DNA of 64,000 nt from Chrysoporthe austroafricana (Eukaryota; Ascomycota; Sordariomycetes; Diaporthales; Cryphonectriaceae): the NCBI GenBank assembly GCA_001051155.2, contig JYIP02000002.1, forward strand, positions 3,479,583-3,543,582. Reading direction: 5' to 3'. Positions 11,509 to 23,739 of the stretch are shown here, one piece after another (the stretch's first letter is position 1; the number at the start of each line of letters is the position of its first letter). A program made the position numbers and the translations under genes. Below the pieces are notes generated by a model, which did no database searches, was not told the DNA's origin, and was given only the letters and a program-made list of their open reading frames with translations.

Positions 11509-14500
11509 GACCCCACAAGTGCCAGCGTACCGAAGGTTCGGTTCAGAGGATTCTATTTTGAATGACATGTCAGGAGACGCGACCGCCTGCCCTCCCTTCA
11601 CCCCCCCCCGGGCGCCGCCAATTTTTGTTGTTGTTGATTTGTTTTTTTATATTTTATTTTAATTTCGTCTCGTGAGGCCATGTTCCCGGTGCGGCGCAGG
11701 GCCAGGGCGGCAAGGAAGAAGCAAAAGGACCCTTGTGTGATCAGCAACGTGGACGATCCCGTTCGGTCCCGACAGACACGACACGACAAGACACGAGACG
11801 ACACGACACGAGGCGAGGCAAGGCACAGCTCTGCTGCTGCTGCTGCTGCGCTGGGGACGAGAGCGCCCAGGCAGACAAGACCTCAGCGCCTCCTCCCCTC
11901 CTCCGCGCTGGGAGCGGTGTGATGCGTTGCACGGCAGAACTGGGACGGGGGGGAGGGAAGGGAACTGCACAGTAGTAGGCGGCAACGCAGTGCCGTTGGT
12001 TTCCTGGGGGGTTACGATCGGCACCTGCGTCCTTTCTTCCTCCTCCTCCTCTTCCTCCTGTTCGTTCTCCTCCTCGTTCGCCCCCCCCCCCGGGGGGCTG
12101 GGCTGAGGTGGCAAAAAGCTGGGGTGGAACGTGGGACAGGCATGTGCGTAGGAGCCCGTCTCGTGCGCGCTGACCGTTGGGCGGGAACAACCACGTGTTG
12201 GACATGCAGCAGCTTCCCGCGAACAGGTGTGCGCACACCCTTTCCTTACTGGGGGACCCGGCGGCCCCAAACCCAACCCAGCAAGCAGAGAGAGGCGAGG
12301 CCCAAGCAGAGAGAGAGAGAGGGCCCAGGCCCCCCCAGGACCACCCCCCAGGCCCAGCAAGAGCCGCAAAAGCGGTGTGTATGGGGGGATGCGGATGCGC
12401 ACCAGGCCGTCGTCCTCTCCCTTTTACTCTGCATCCCCCTCCCCCCTCCCCCTCGCTCGGTTGCTCCGCGTCTGCTTGCTCCCTCTCAGTGCGTGTCTGT
12501 GTCCGTGTCTGTGTCCGTGTCGTCTCGCGCGCGGCTGGGAGATGCCGTTGGGGCGGGAGATGCCGTCAGGAATGCCTGGCGCGTGCTGCATGAGGCAAGG
12601 CGAGAACTCGCCTGTCCTTGGCCTGGCCTGGCCTGTCCGTCCGTGGGCTCCTCTTCCTTCCCACGGATCCCCCACATAACTCAATATACACACACAAATC
12701 CCTCGCGGGCCTGCACAAATCCCATCCCGGGACGAACATAACGCAAGAATTACCAGAACGGGAAAAACGGGGGCAATCTCCCTCGCCCTGGGGGGGGGGG
12801 CCGGGATCTCCCAGACCTGACGCAGGACAGGGTTCCGCGCTCATATGCTCGTCCGCGCCGGCGCCTGGCCTATTTACTGGACCTACATAGTACTTACTTA
12901 CACACACTACATACACACACACACACATACCCAGGCAAGCCCTGCCCGCCTCTCCTGCGGGGCTGGTGAGATACGAGCGCTGGAGTTCACCGAAGGGGGA
13001 TCCCTCGCGGCTAAGAGGTTCGTCTCGCCCCCCTCCCCCGGGGCGCCGACACGGCTGGCGATGAGGCAAGGAAGGCCTCGCCGAGGGGTCTCCGCTGTCG
13101 TTACCGCCGTCATGGCACGGCTACGTACATGATAGATTTGCGACAGCGGCACGGCCACCGTGCGCGCCCTGGGGGGTGGTCTCCCACGCGGTCGCCCTCC
13201 AGGGACCTTGCCTGACGACGGCCCTTGCCGCCACGAGAGCGGCCGGCCACGTTTTTATTTCTTCCTTATTTTATTTTCTTCCTTCTTCGCTTCCCTCTGG
13301 TCTTCTGACGTGATGATGCTTACGGTGGCCGGGATCAAGGGTGTTTCAAAACATTCCACCATCTTGTTCTAGAAGGCCGCGGAAAACGAGGAGGAGGCTG
13401 GCTGAGGGGGAGACCGGCCGGGCCGGCCGGCCAGTCAGCCAGCCCAGCCAGGTTTCCATGCGCCGTCGAGATGAAGGATGGATCAAGGCCGCCAGGGCGT
13501 GTTTCCGCTCACAGAACACGAGAACGCGAGCGAGAGGAGGGCAGGGGAGGGGGAGGACCAGGAGGCAGCATGCATGTCATGCCTTTGGAATCCTGACGCA
13601 AGGCGATGAGTTGAGCGTGGGACGAACCCGACACGCGAGCGGGCGGAGGGGGCGTTCATGCGGCTGGGTGAGACGTCCGAACCCCGGACGGCGATCAGGC
13701 CCCTCCGAGTCTTGTCCCTTTCGTGAAGTCGACGCCCGCCCGCCTGCTCTCTTTCTCGCGAGGCATCATGATTTCCGGTAGCTTGGGTCCAGGGAGCCGG
13801 GGGAGGAGAGAGGGGGCAGAGGACTGAACCGAGCGAGGCCCTCGTGAAGTCGGCTGTCGTCGTCCCTGTGGTAGGGCTTACCGAGCCCAGCGCGTGGGTC
13901 GGGCATCCCAAAGGGGAGGAGGTGCGCCGAGATGGGGAGGAGCTGTTCCATGCCGGCGGGAGACTCCGTACGCGCGCTCAGCAGCGCCGGGACTAGGCAA
14001 CGGCAAGGCCCAGATTGTAAAATTAGAATAGAAAAGTACCGTGCGAGTACGACGGGGCCCAGTTGACGGGGGCAGGATGAGATACTCAGTAGATGACCGA
14101 AGGGGGACATGTATTATGTAGTCGGTATCAAAACTTCTACACGAGCCCGCGGCCGCCCACTTCTCGCGTGAGGTGCGGTCGCCAGCCCTACAGAGCTCGA
14201 ACCAGAATGACCCCCCTCCCCCCGGCCGCGCCAAGGGTCCGTCTTTTTGGCGTTTTGGCCGCCGGAGACAGCGACGAGCCGGGAAGGGGAAGGGGAGGGG
14301 GGGGGGCGTGTGGGTGGTGGCCAGATCGGAAACCGGAGCTGTCATCATCATCACTACTGCATGACAGGGCCCCCTTCCTCGTTCGAGCGCTGGAGGCGAG
14401 GCCGGACCCAGGGCCACGGTAAGTACATACATAGTAAATACATAGCACGAGACTATAATAGCATGTCGGATGTGTATACGGAGTATATCGGATAGTGTAT

Positions 14501-14751
14501 GTGGTGTGTTGGGCCTTGCCGAGACTTGACACCGGACCGCCCAGATCGCAATCTGGTTCGGCAGGGCTGAAAAAGATGGGGAGGAGGGAGGGGCGAGAAA
14601 TCTGCATCGTGGAGAAAAAAAAAGAAGGAAAAAAACCTGTCATCGCGCCGGGACGTCATCGTCGCCAAGCGCACCATCGGCCCAGGACGTCCCCCGTCCT
14701 GCCTGCTATAGTAAGTTCGTACTATTGTGGTGAGATCGATCAGCCTCCAGA

Positions 14752-14836
14752 GCGCGCCGCCCTGCTGCCTGCGTGCGGGTTTGCGAAGGGAGGAAAATAA
14801 GAATCCCCACCTCGGCGACCCCGTTCTCGACTTGGG

Positions 14837-14905
<69 letters not shown>

Positions 14906-15177
14906 CTTTCTTTTTTTNAACAGAAGGAAATAAAAACAAGACAAGAAAAAAAAAAAAAAAAAGCCCCAGTCGAGAAAGGGGGCGCCGAGGGGGGGGTTTT
15001 TATTTTTCTCCCTTCGCAAACCCCCCCGCAGGCAGCAGGGGGGCGCGCCTCCCTGCGGCCCGGGGGCGGGTTGGGCAGGGGAGGAAAATAATGATTCCCC
15101 CCTCGGCGAACCCCTGCTCCACTTGGGCGTTTTTTTTTTTTTTTTTTCTTGTCTTGTTTTTATTTCCTTCTGTTTTT
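14752..15177. other. Single-N gap with direct and inverted copies of its flank
   Basis: The segment 14752-14837 ends in a T run. A degraded reverse-complement copy follows at 14963-15048, and a degraded direct copy at 15042-15128 ends in another T run. The short unit after the second T run (15148-15177) is present inverted beside the N (14919-14945). Fold-back symmetry around a homopolymer points to misassembly. Confidence 0.75.
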
Positions 15178-15902
15178 GGGGTCTTTTCTTTGCCACGACA
15201 TGGAGCAGGTCACGATAGCGCTGCTGCATTTCCGCGGGGATACCCCCCCCCCAGCTAGGCAGAAGCAAAACCAACAACAGACAAATAGAAAAAAAAGAAA
15301 AAAAAAGGGTAGCGAAAACAGAAGGTTGCGTCAGGGTGCTGTTTGACAGCGGCCACCCGGGCTCCCTGCCTCACCGCTCACGCGGCCCCCGTCAATGCAC
15401 CTCTTGGGAAAATGTGAGATGTGAGACAGACCAGAAGCAGGCGACGGGGCCCGCCTTGCATGATGAAAGGGGATCGGCAGGGCGCCGCGCCGGTCTCTCG
15501 CCTACAGCTTTGTTTCCCACGTGGCATGAGGAGGGAGAGCTGGGAAGCCCAGGAGGAAAAAAATCCCCCGACGACGAGGGCCGTGGGCTCGGCCGGTTGG
15601 TACAACACGATCGATCCCCAGCACATTAGGATGTTACCCTCCCCCCTCCCCCCAGGGGACTATAGTAGGATCAGGCAGGAGGAGGACCACGACGACGAGG
15701 GATGGATGGCCCATCAAATCCCGAAGCGCTTCGCTCACCCCCCTCCCCCCGGCGGACCTGGGATCCTGCTGTGGTACTACTTATCTTTGCTGCCCAGCTG
15801 CCCGTCCGGGGGCCCAGCCAGCCCTGGCCTCGTCTTGCACCCGGGGCCCCGTCGAAGGATCACGAAGCTGCGCTAGCACCACGGTCCCGCCCAGCACGCA
15901 AC

Positions 15903-15990
15903 GAGAGAGAGAGCGAGAGAGAGCGAGAGAGAGCGAGTGGGAGGCAGAGGCAGGGACACGGAGAGAGAGCGAGAGAGGGACCGGTGCCTC
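15903..15990. repeat. GAGA/GAGC polypurine tract
   Basis: About 90 bp of nearly pure purine with GAGAGAGAGC units. A complementary pyrimidine tract lies 330 bp downstream. Confidence 0.85.
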
Positions 15991-16317
15991 CTGCGACGGG
16001 GCCCCGTCAATCTAACAAACACGGTGCATGAACGAGGGCGCCGGGGGGCATTTCATACGGCCCTCTGATCTGTCTCCTCCCCTCCGCCGCCCCGTACTTG
16101 TGATACCGGGGCTCCATTCTTGTCCTGTGCTCACGTGGAATTTCGCCGCCTTACCGCCTTTCGGGGCCAGGGGAGAGAGACCACCGCAAGGGGAGGGAGA
16201 GAGAGACACTCTGTCCCATCCGTCCGCTGGCGCCGAGACGGAGAGAACAAACAAGGTGAAATGGCAGGAGGCCAGCTGAGACCGTCAGGCTGGTGCGCCC
16301 AGCAGACCCCCCTCCTC

Positions 16318-16416
16318 TGTCTCTCTCTCTCTCTCTTTCTCTCTTTCTCGCTCTCTCGCGCTCTCGCTCTCGCTCTCTCTCTCTCTCTTCCTCCCCTCTC
16401 TTTCTCTCCGTCTCTT
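16318..16416. repeat. CTCT polypyrimidine tract
   Basis: About 100 bp of nearly pure C/T. It is complementary in composition to the GA tract at 15903-15990. Confidence 0.85.
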
Positions 16417-18520
16417 CAAGTACTAGACTAATGGTACCAGGAGGCTGGGCCGCGGCAGTGGGGGTGGGGCGCGAGAGGGGCGGGCAAAGGGACACGATCA
16501 CGAATTTTCGTGTTTATATTCTTCCCTTAGTACCGTTTGTGGCGATGGCCGGAATTGCCCATCCACTCCCTCTCCGTCCCTGATGACACGCAGCGAGAAT
16601 TACCAGACCAGACCCTCGGGAACGGCCTGTGTGGCTTGCTCGGGCAGATAAGCGAGGAGGCTGGAGGCGAAGGTGCTAGACCAGAATCCGAAGGGGGGGG
16701 GTCATCTCCCGATGGGATGGTACGGAAGGGCGTGGAAGGCCAGTGGTATTCTCCCGAGGAGGAGGAGGATGAGGCGGCTCTTCTTACACTCACACGCACA
16801 CACACACACATACATACAAGACACACCAACGACGGCAGGCAAATACTTAGTACACACACACAGCATCCTTCAAGGTTCTGGACCGCCACCCCCCTTCCCG
16901 GGAGTACGGAGGCTTGCATGACGGCCATGGGCAGCAACAGCAGAGAGAGACGGCCGATCTGCCTAGCGCCGGATGCTCACCTCACCGTCACAGGGCGTAC
17001 GTGTCACGGGGTTCTCTCGTCGATTCCTCCGGGGCATCCTTCGCGAGGGATCGAGCGGGGCCCGGGACGACACAAACAACACACCACGCCCTCCCAGCAG
17101 GACATTAGTGCTGACGAAGATCGACGACCACAGATCTTGGCGCCGGGCGGGCTTTGCGCGCGCAAAAGGACCCCCCCCTCCCCTCTCTCTCTAGCCCCGA
17201 GGAATAATATTGAGGCGCGCCCCCCCACCCCACCCCCGGGCCCGGGTGGCTGACTGATGGGATATACGTCCGTATAGTCATCGCGCCCCCTCGGAGGGAA
17301 CCACTACTAGCTGGCCGGGCGGCGAGGTGTCAGACAGAGTGGAAGCGTAGTGGGGAGGGGCGCAGAGGCAGGGTGGTTCTGCTGCTGGCAGGGGAAGGGG
17401 CAGCACCGGAGCGACACTCTCATCAAACAGGGCATGCTACAGACGCGCGCGCACACACACGGGCACACACAGCCATGCCTATAGTACCAACCAACAGCAT
17501 GTACCATCCCGTAGTACATACTGCTGATGATTAGTAGTAGTAGCAGCAGCAAGTAGCATGCACCGCAGGCGACTGCGGGGCCGGCCACGTGGTGCCCCCA
17601 AGCCACACGTTTTTTCCGCTGTTTCAGCTCCGGGGGGCCTTATTAGCTGGCGATACTAGAGAGAAAATCATCGAACGGAGCCCCGGGTGTCGCTGGCGTG
17701 GATCGACGAGTGAGCACTAGAGCTGAGGCTAGCCAGAGGCTTACCTGCGCCGCCCCGTGGACGGTAACCACGCCCGCCCTTCCCTATGCCGTGCCGGGCT
17801 AGCCATGGTCGTTTGCGTTTTCTTGGTCGCGACCGCGAAGAGCCGAGGCAGAAGAAGAAGGCTCCAGCTAGTTAAGCTATATGCCCCGAAGGGGGGCGTG
17901 TTCTCGTATGTGTGTTGTGACATGGGGCGCGCGCCGTGAGGGCATCCCGGACCGCCGCTCGCGTCCTCGGGCCTGCTTGCCTGCCTCGGCCTCTCTTTCG
18001 CCTGGATCTTCATTGATTCACACGGTGGCGGCGCGGACGGGGGCCCGGAAAGTGAGATGAAAATAGCCACGCCCAGCCCGACCGGGGGGGGGGGCGAGGA
18101 AGTGATGAGGTGGGCCGCGCAGCAGAGCCCTCCTGCGGCGCCCATTCCGCCCACGGGCTTCTTCCCGGCAGGAGCCCGTCTTAGGTTCAGCACACAGCGC
18201 ACACTTTTTTCCTCCCCAACACGGGTGCGCGGTGCCTTGCGCAGTTGGCTGCATGAGAGCCAGAGCCAGAAACCAGAACGTTCTCGCCGGATTGCCCAGT
18301 CCGGCCAGCCGAGCACAGCGCTGCTGCATCCGGAACAGGCCGCGCGCCGGCGAAAAAAAGGGGCCCTGCGATACGTGCGCTTGTTTGCATGTGAGACAAG
18401 TGTAAAAAAAAGAAGAAAAAAAAAATAAAAGTGCAGATGTTATGTAGTGGCACCACCCGGTAGCCTACTTGAGTAAGGAGCATGTCTCTGATCCCGGAAG
18501 CGCGAGCCGGCCCATTACGT

Positions 18521-18549
18521 AGGAGGAGGAGGAGGAGGAGGAGGAGGGA
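18521..18549. repeat. (AGG)9 microsatellite
   Basis: Perfect trinucleotide run in non-coding DNA. Confidence 0.9.
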
Positions 18550-19197
18550 GATTCGCGAACGGCGGCGCCCTTTGGCTGGGAGCGGAAGAACACGTGCCTG
18601 CGTTGCTGCAGGAGGCCAACGCCGCAAGCAGCCCTCCGCGAGCCGCCCCGGGTCGGCGACAGCCTTGCGCGCCTCGGTATGGCGAACAAGCAGGTTCACA
18701 GGCCGTCTGGGTGTCTGACAGGGGAAACCGGCGGGCGCGTGAGGCCCAAGGGTTTAACCCCCTTCAAGGATTTGCTGTTCATAGTCCTCGCGACGGGGGC
18801 GCGTGACACATCCTTCCAGCTGAGTCTGATCCCATCACGGGCAGGCCCGGTGGCCGGAAGGGGGCGCGATGCGTGTTGGTATGGTTTCACAGCATATGCG
18901 CAAGAGACACACAGATCTCCCCCCCCCCTTTCCCAATCCTGTCAGCCTGGCGTAGCACGGGGGGCCAGCCATATGCCGAGTCTGCGTGTTCGCAACGCCC
19001 AGGGTCGTCCTGGGCATAGTTTGTATGCATGTATGTACTTACCCATGTGTCCCATGTGTCTGTCCATGTGTGTGTGTGTGTGTGTTCGGCAGCAGCAAGC
19101 ATGGGGAAATTCTGCTGGCTGCCGCACACGATGTCACTCACTGTCAGCAACGCTAAGCGGTGCATCATTAGCGCCCAGGTAGAGAGAGAGCATGGCG

Positions 19198-19227
19198 TGC
19201 TGCTGCTGCTGCTGCTGCTGCTGCTGC
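19198..19227. repeat. (TGC)10 microsatellite
   Basis: Perfect trinucleotide run. Reading it as poly-Cys, poly-Ala or poly-Gln has no support from the flanks. Confidence 0.9.
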
Positions 19228-19500
19228 GGTGTGCTGCGGAGGTTGCGGGCTTGGACTCCGGCTCCAATTCCACTCTGCCTCCGCGAGGGCGCCGCCGTGC
19301 GTGCCAGGCCCTCCTCCTCCTCCTGCTGCCTCCTCGTCGGCGGGGCCGCGTCCGCAGTCTGCATCCGAGCGTGCGCGCGCGCGCGCGCGAGAGAGAGGGA
19401 CAAGAGGGCCCAGATCTGGACTCCCATTCCCGCGGGCGGTTGCGTAGTACAGCTGACATGTCTTCAGTACACGACAGCGCCGCCGCAACGTCGATGTGAT

Positions 19501-19502
<2 letters not shown>

Positions 19503-19552
<50 letters not shown>
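19503..19552. repeat. (TG)25 microsatellite
   Basis: A 50-bp perfect TG run, the longest dinucleotide repeat in the window. Confidence 0.95.
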
Positions 19553-19556
<4 letters not shown>

Positions 19557-19809
19557 CGCGCGCGTCCCTGACCGCCGGGCGCCGGGCCAGCGAGAGCCCT
19601 TCTCTCTCTCTCTCTCTCTTTCTCCCCATCGAGCCACCGTAGGCGAGCCCTTCCGAAACCTTGTGGATCCCCTGGGAGGAGGGAGGTAACACGCAGTGCG
19701 GTATAAAGACCGTTGCGCCTCCGAGATCCCCTCCCGGCTCGCCTCCCCTTCGCGAGTCGACGGCGCGCGGCCCAGGCGCACGACAGGAACGGGCACGCAC
19801 ACACGCACG

Positions 19810-19814
<5 letters not shown>

Positions 19815-19846
<32 letters not shown>

Positions 19847-19950
19847 ACAGAACACAGTGTATGTGTGTCTTGTGTGTGTATGTGTGTCTTGTGTGTGTAT
19901 GTGTGTCTTGTGTGTGTATGTGTGTCTTGTGTGTGTATGTGTGTCTTGTG
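19815..19950. repeat. (AC)n run plus 19-bp GT-rich minisatellite
   Basis: An AC run (19815-19840) is followed by 4.7 perfect head-to-tail copies of a 19-bp unit beginning ATGTGTGTCTT (19861-19950). The CA-rich left half and the GT-rich right half are complementary, so the whole can fold back. There are no spacers, so this is not a CRISPR array. Confidence 0.9.
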
Positions 19951-22391
19951 ACACAGAACACAGAACACGGTCTCTCGGCTGGCTGCGATCGGTTGTGAGA
20001 CGACAGGGTGTGAGTCGCGCAGGGCAATATAAAAAACGTGCTCGGCGCTCCGTCTTGTGGTAGGTATCACGGCAGCAGCAGCAGCAGCCCGGCGTGACGG
20101 GCGGACGTCTCGCTTCCTCAGCCAGCCAGAACCCACCCCGGTGGCTGGTGGTTGGTTAGTTGGGCGACCGCACAACTGGGACCGGGTGGGCGTCGGTGAC
20201 AGGCGACTGCTCGCGTCGCAGCCGGTTTGTTCAGTATCGAGAGGGCTGGCAAGCAAGCACCGCCTTTTCCCCTTGGAGTGTGTGTAGTGTTCCGGCTGCG
20301 GTGGACGACAGCGGTGCCCCCCATGGCCTGTGGAATCACATCCCCTTGGGACGTCCCCTCCGGGGCGCCACCTTATGTCATGGGCGCGGGATGGGTCGGC
20401 TCTCGTCACGAAGCGGTCATGCGATGGCAGAGCTCGCGAGTCAGGCGGCCCAGTAAGCAGGCTGCTCTGTTTCGACTTGAGGGCGAGACGGCAGACGGTA
20501 ATATCACGGGAAAGACACGGTGACAGAGAACGCGCCTTGGCTTGAAACCGTACCCACTTGGGGGACCTCCAGCCCAGCCCAGCACCTGCAGGCAGAGGGA
20601 GGGTCTGGGCTCTGGGGGCCCCCCCGGTGTGTGTGTCCCCTCAGCCTGCCTCATCCTGTCCTTCTCGCCGCTGCGCTGTCCCGGAGAGTGGGAGGGGAGA
20701 AAGCCAGAGACACGCGCGCGCGGGCAGAGGGGGGGGGCTGGCGAACACACGATGGGGCGCCTCCCCCATCCCCTCCTCCTCCTCCTCCACCGAACGCTGG
20801 GCGAAGGGCCGTCGGCGAAGGGCCCGGCCGCCCGGCGCGGCGACAGTGGCGGTGTCTCGTGAAATGACGCCGGAGATCTTCATCAGAAAAACGTGCCACG
20901 GCCCCGGGCGCGAGCGACGCCGTCGGGCATCTTCCGTATCATCAGGCCATGCAGGGCCCTGACTCCGTCCCCATGCAAACGAGCGGGAACATCTCAAGTG
21001 GGCCTGATAATTTAAGCCGCCCGAATTTTTACTTTTCCTGTGTCCTTTTTCCCCAATGAACGCTGAGCTTCTTTCTGGCAGCAGGGAGCGGGCTGAGCGC
21101 TGGCCCAGCAAGCAAGCAGGAGGGCCGGCCAGTGTGGGCACTGCCGCGCCAATAGTGCGCTGTTTGATCGCCGCCCTGCAGGCGGAGAGAAGGGTTTCCC
21201 CCCTTCGCACGTCATTCTCGCTGCCATGTGGCAGCGAGACCCTGTCCCCGTGGGCTCGCCACTGCACTGTTCCGGACGACAGGAGGCTAGCCCAGCGCCG
21301 TTGTAGGTCCGGCTGTGCTGTGCTGGGGAGGACGAGGAGGTGGAGGAGGCTTCTTCAGCGCGCCCGCATGCGATCTGCAAGGACCGGCCCAGGGACTGCA
21401 AGACAGAGTCAAGCTTTCCCGCGGGACGGCGATCAGGATCAGGCTGGCACTTGGCTGGGACGGTGAACGCCCCCCCCCCCTCCCTTCCCCTCGCCTCCCC
21501 CACGCGAGTCACGAGGGCCAGCCTGGGCTGGACTGACTGGACGACGCGCGCCCCCAGGACCGGCCTCCGGTCTGGAGGCGGGCTCTGGACAGCCGTGGAG
21601 GCCCTGGGGCTCTGGTCCTGGGCGTGATACACCGGTCAGGACGTCAGCGCGGTGCGCTTGTCGATCCTGGAGGGCGGCAGAGTTTCTGGCGGGCGGCTGT
21701 TGTCTGGGTAGGCCAAGTGGCTTACGCGGTCCCGAGGGGGACCAAAACCTTGCTCGTCGCTTCGGGACCTCGTGGGCAGGTCTTGGGGACGGGGAGCAAG
21801 CATGGTCTGGGGCTTCGGGATCTGGCAGATGTCCGCGTCTCAGCTTGGTCGCCGGGCCCAACCTCCTCGGCTCCTCTGTTCGTGATGCCCGACTCGACGG
21901 TGAGGGAGATGCAGACCGGTTGTTTGAGTCTGCATCACGCATGAAGTTCTCGACTCATTCATCAGGTGCTGAATCCGGATTCTAAGATACTTTGAGCTCG
22001 ACTTGAGCAGGGACGTACGAAGCCTTTGGGGGCCTTCTGGAGCCTGATGGCAAGCCGCCCGCATAGACATCCAGTGTCGCCACACTGAGCTACCGGTCCC
22101 AAGCCCTACAGAGCCTGACCGGGAATCGGAATACGTCCAGCTTAGGGTAAGGTCAGAGGCTGTCTTCAGGGAGCGTTCTCCAGTGATCTCCTCGTCAGCG
22201 TGTGTATACGGGCACCCCCAGCTGAGCAGGGCTTCTACACCCCTCCCTACCACCCTCGGAGAGTCTGGCTAAATGAGGCCAAACGAAAGCAGGCGCGGGG
22301 ACCTTGACGAGCTGAGCACGGCGCCGGTCTGAACTCTGCCCTACATCCTGTCTTCTGGCCGTGGTGGGGGGGTTACAAGGCGTGGCCCAGC

Positions 22392-22991
22392 ATGAGCGAC
22401 CACTCCAGCCCTCCAAGAAGCGCCAGGCATGGCTCCAGGAAGAAGACGCCCCGCCGTCGACACTCCCGGGCGTCTGGGTCCCTCTCCGAGAGGGATAGCG
22501 ACACAGAGGGCAGCATCGGCAGCGCCGCCTCCGCGCGGCACCGCCGTGAGCACCACGCACGCCGCGGCGTCCCGCAGGGCAGCAGGCGGCATGCCCACGG
22601 CGACCGCGACCGTAGCAGCAGCAGCGGCGGCGGCGGCAGCCGTCGGCGGGAGCAGCGCCGGCAGCGGCGCGCCCTCCCGGCCCCGGATGAGGAGGACGAG
22701 TGCGAGAAGCCGGGCGAGCGCCACATGGCCGTGACCGTCCGCGAGGGCTACGCCGTGCAGGCCGCGCCGCGCGCAGACCGCCGGGACCCGTCGGACGAGG
22801 AGGCCGAGGAGGTGTATGACCTGCGGCCGCGGCCTCTGTCCCGGCACCATCCACAGCGGCACGCCGAGCGGCGCCGGGACCCGGTGCGGCGGGGTCGGGG
22901 GGATGGGGGCAGCGCGGAGCAGGGGGTCCTCATGGCCGCGGTCATGGTGATGGTGGGCCTCGTCGTCTGCTGTGCGGAGGCGGATGAGTGA
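22392..22991 (+). CDS. Arg/Ser-rich hypothetical protein
   Basis: A single exon of 199 codons with an ATG start. The product is hydrophilic, rich in Arg, Ser, Asp and Glu, with an SR-like start (MSDHSSPPRS), a poly-Ser/Gly patch near residue 75-82, acidic DEEDE and SDEEAEE segments, and a short hydrophobic C-terminus (VLMAAVMVMVGLVVCC) that could be a tail anchor. I recognise no family. The residue pattern is more protein-like than the antisense frames, and it sits alone at the edge of the gene-bearing block. An additional 3' exon is possible. If real, disorder and phosphorylation are likely, but the function is unknown. Confidence 0.5.
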   Translation: MSDHSSPPRSARHGSRKKTPRRRHSRASGSLSERDSDTEGSIGSAASARHRREHHARRGVPQGSRRHAHGDRDRSSSSGGGGSRRREQRRQRRALPAPDEEDECEKPGERHMAVTVREGYAVQAAPRADRRDPSDEEAEEVYDLRPRPLSRHHPQRHAERRRDPVRRGRGDGGSAEQGVLMAAVMVMVGLVVCCAEADE

Positions 22992-23739
22992 TGAGAGGAC
23001 GAACGATGTTGGCGAGCGAGCGACCAGAGCGCGAGGCTCGAGGAGGGGTGAATATTTTGCGCAGTGTACAGATGTCGTGCGCCCCAGCGTGTAGGGCATC
23101 ATCAACAGCAGACTGGGTGATCGATTGGTTGGCACCGGTGATCACTGCCTGGGCTGAGGAACGACTGTGAGAGTTATTGTCCTCCGCATTCCATGCTGAA
23201 GGTCTAGTCTCACTGGTCGAGCTGAGGACCATTTCCTTCGAACACACCAGAGCATCAATAGCTCTGTCGCGAGACAGGCTGTCACTAGTAGGATCAGAAG
23301 AAGTAAATGTTAGAGCACAGGAACGAGATCGAGGGGGATCTACCGCATAGAATTCCTCCACATGTATATATACGGCGCATCACGAGATATCACAGGACGA
23401 CAGAGCGCTCCTGGGGCAAACTGCACATGCGCACCGAGCCAGCATCATCAGCCTCTACCCCCACACACCTTCCGAGGACGGCATCAAATAGAAATAGATG
23501 GTATCATTGTGTCGCATACCCATGAGCGTGTGATTTCAGATAGCACACCCCTTTTTGATCCTCGAAGAACGCCGTGCCTTTGCCTGCCTTAACCTTCACA
23601 AAATGCGGCCTTACTATACAATCTGGACTCTGCGGTAATCACGTGTCGAGACGCCGTCTATTCTGGGGACCAAAGCCCCCTCAAAAGCAACCAACAACCA
23701 CACCTCCTCCCCAGCGCGTGCTCGCCCCCGGGCCCAGGC
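22992..23739. other. Intergenic DNA
   Basis: The 3' flanks of the Arg/Ser-rich gene and of CDC73 meet here. A 139-codon minus-strand frame near 22942-23361 has no recognisable feature and was not called. Confidence 0.55.

Larger units (their letters stand above)
5228..22391. other. About 17 kb of gene-free, repeat-rich DNA upstream of flbA
   Basis: No open frame here shows a domain, a sensible splice structure or balanced amino-acid composition. Long frames on both strands are driven by GC-richness and by simple repeats (poly-HT, poly-VC, poly-PP). The stretch holds many microsatellites, GA/CT and CA/GT tracts and two single-N gaps (11297, 14918). Part of the first few kilobases may be the promoter and leader of flbA, since fungal developmental regulators often have long upstream regions; this is inference. 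Non-coding RNAs cannot be judged from sequence alone. Confidence 0.6.

Noticed and set aside
19861..19950. CRISPR-like array of short repeats
   Set aside because: The 19-bp units are contiguous with no spacers, in a fungal nuclear context. It is a minisatellite.
19168..20409. 413-codon minus-strand frame with long His-Thr repeats
   Set aside because: The His-Thr runs are translations of the CA/GT microsatellites and the 19-bp minisatellite; the flanks show no conserved feature.
22341..23135. 264-codon minus-strand frame opposite the Arg/Ser-rich gene
   Set aside because: Arg/Ala/Pro composition typical of an antisense shadow; no motif.
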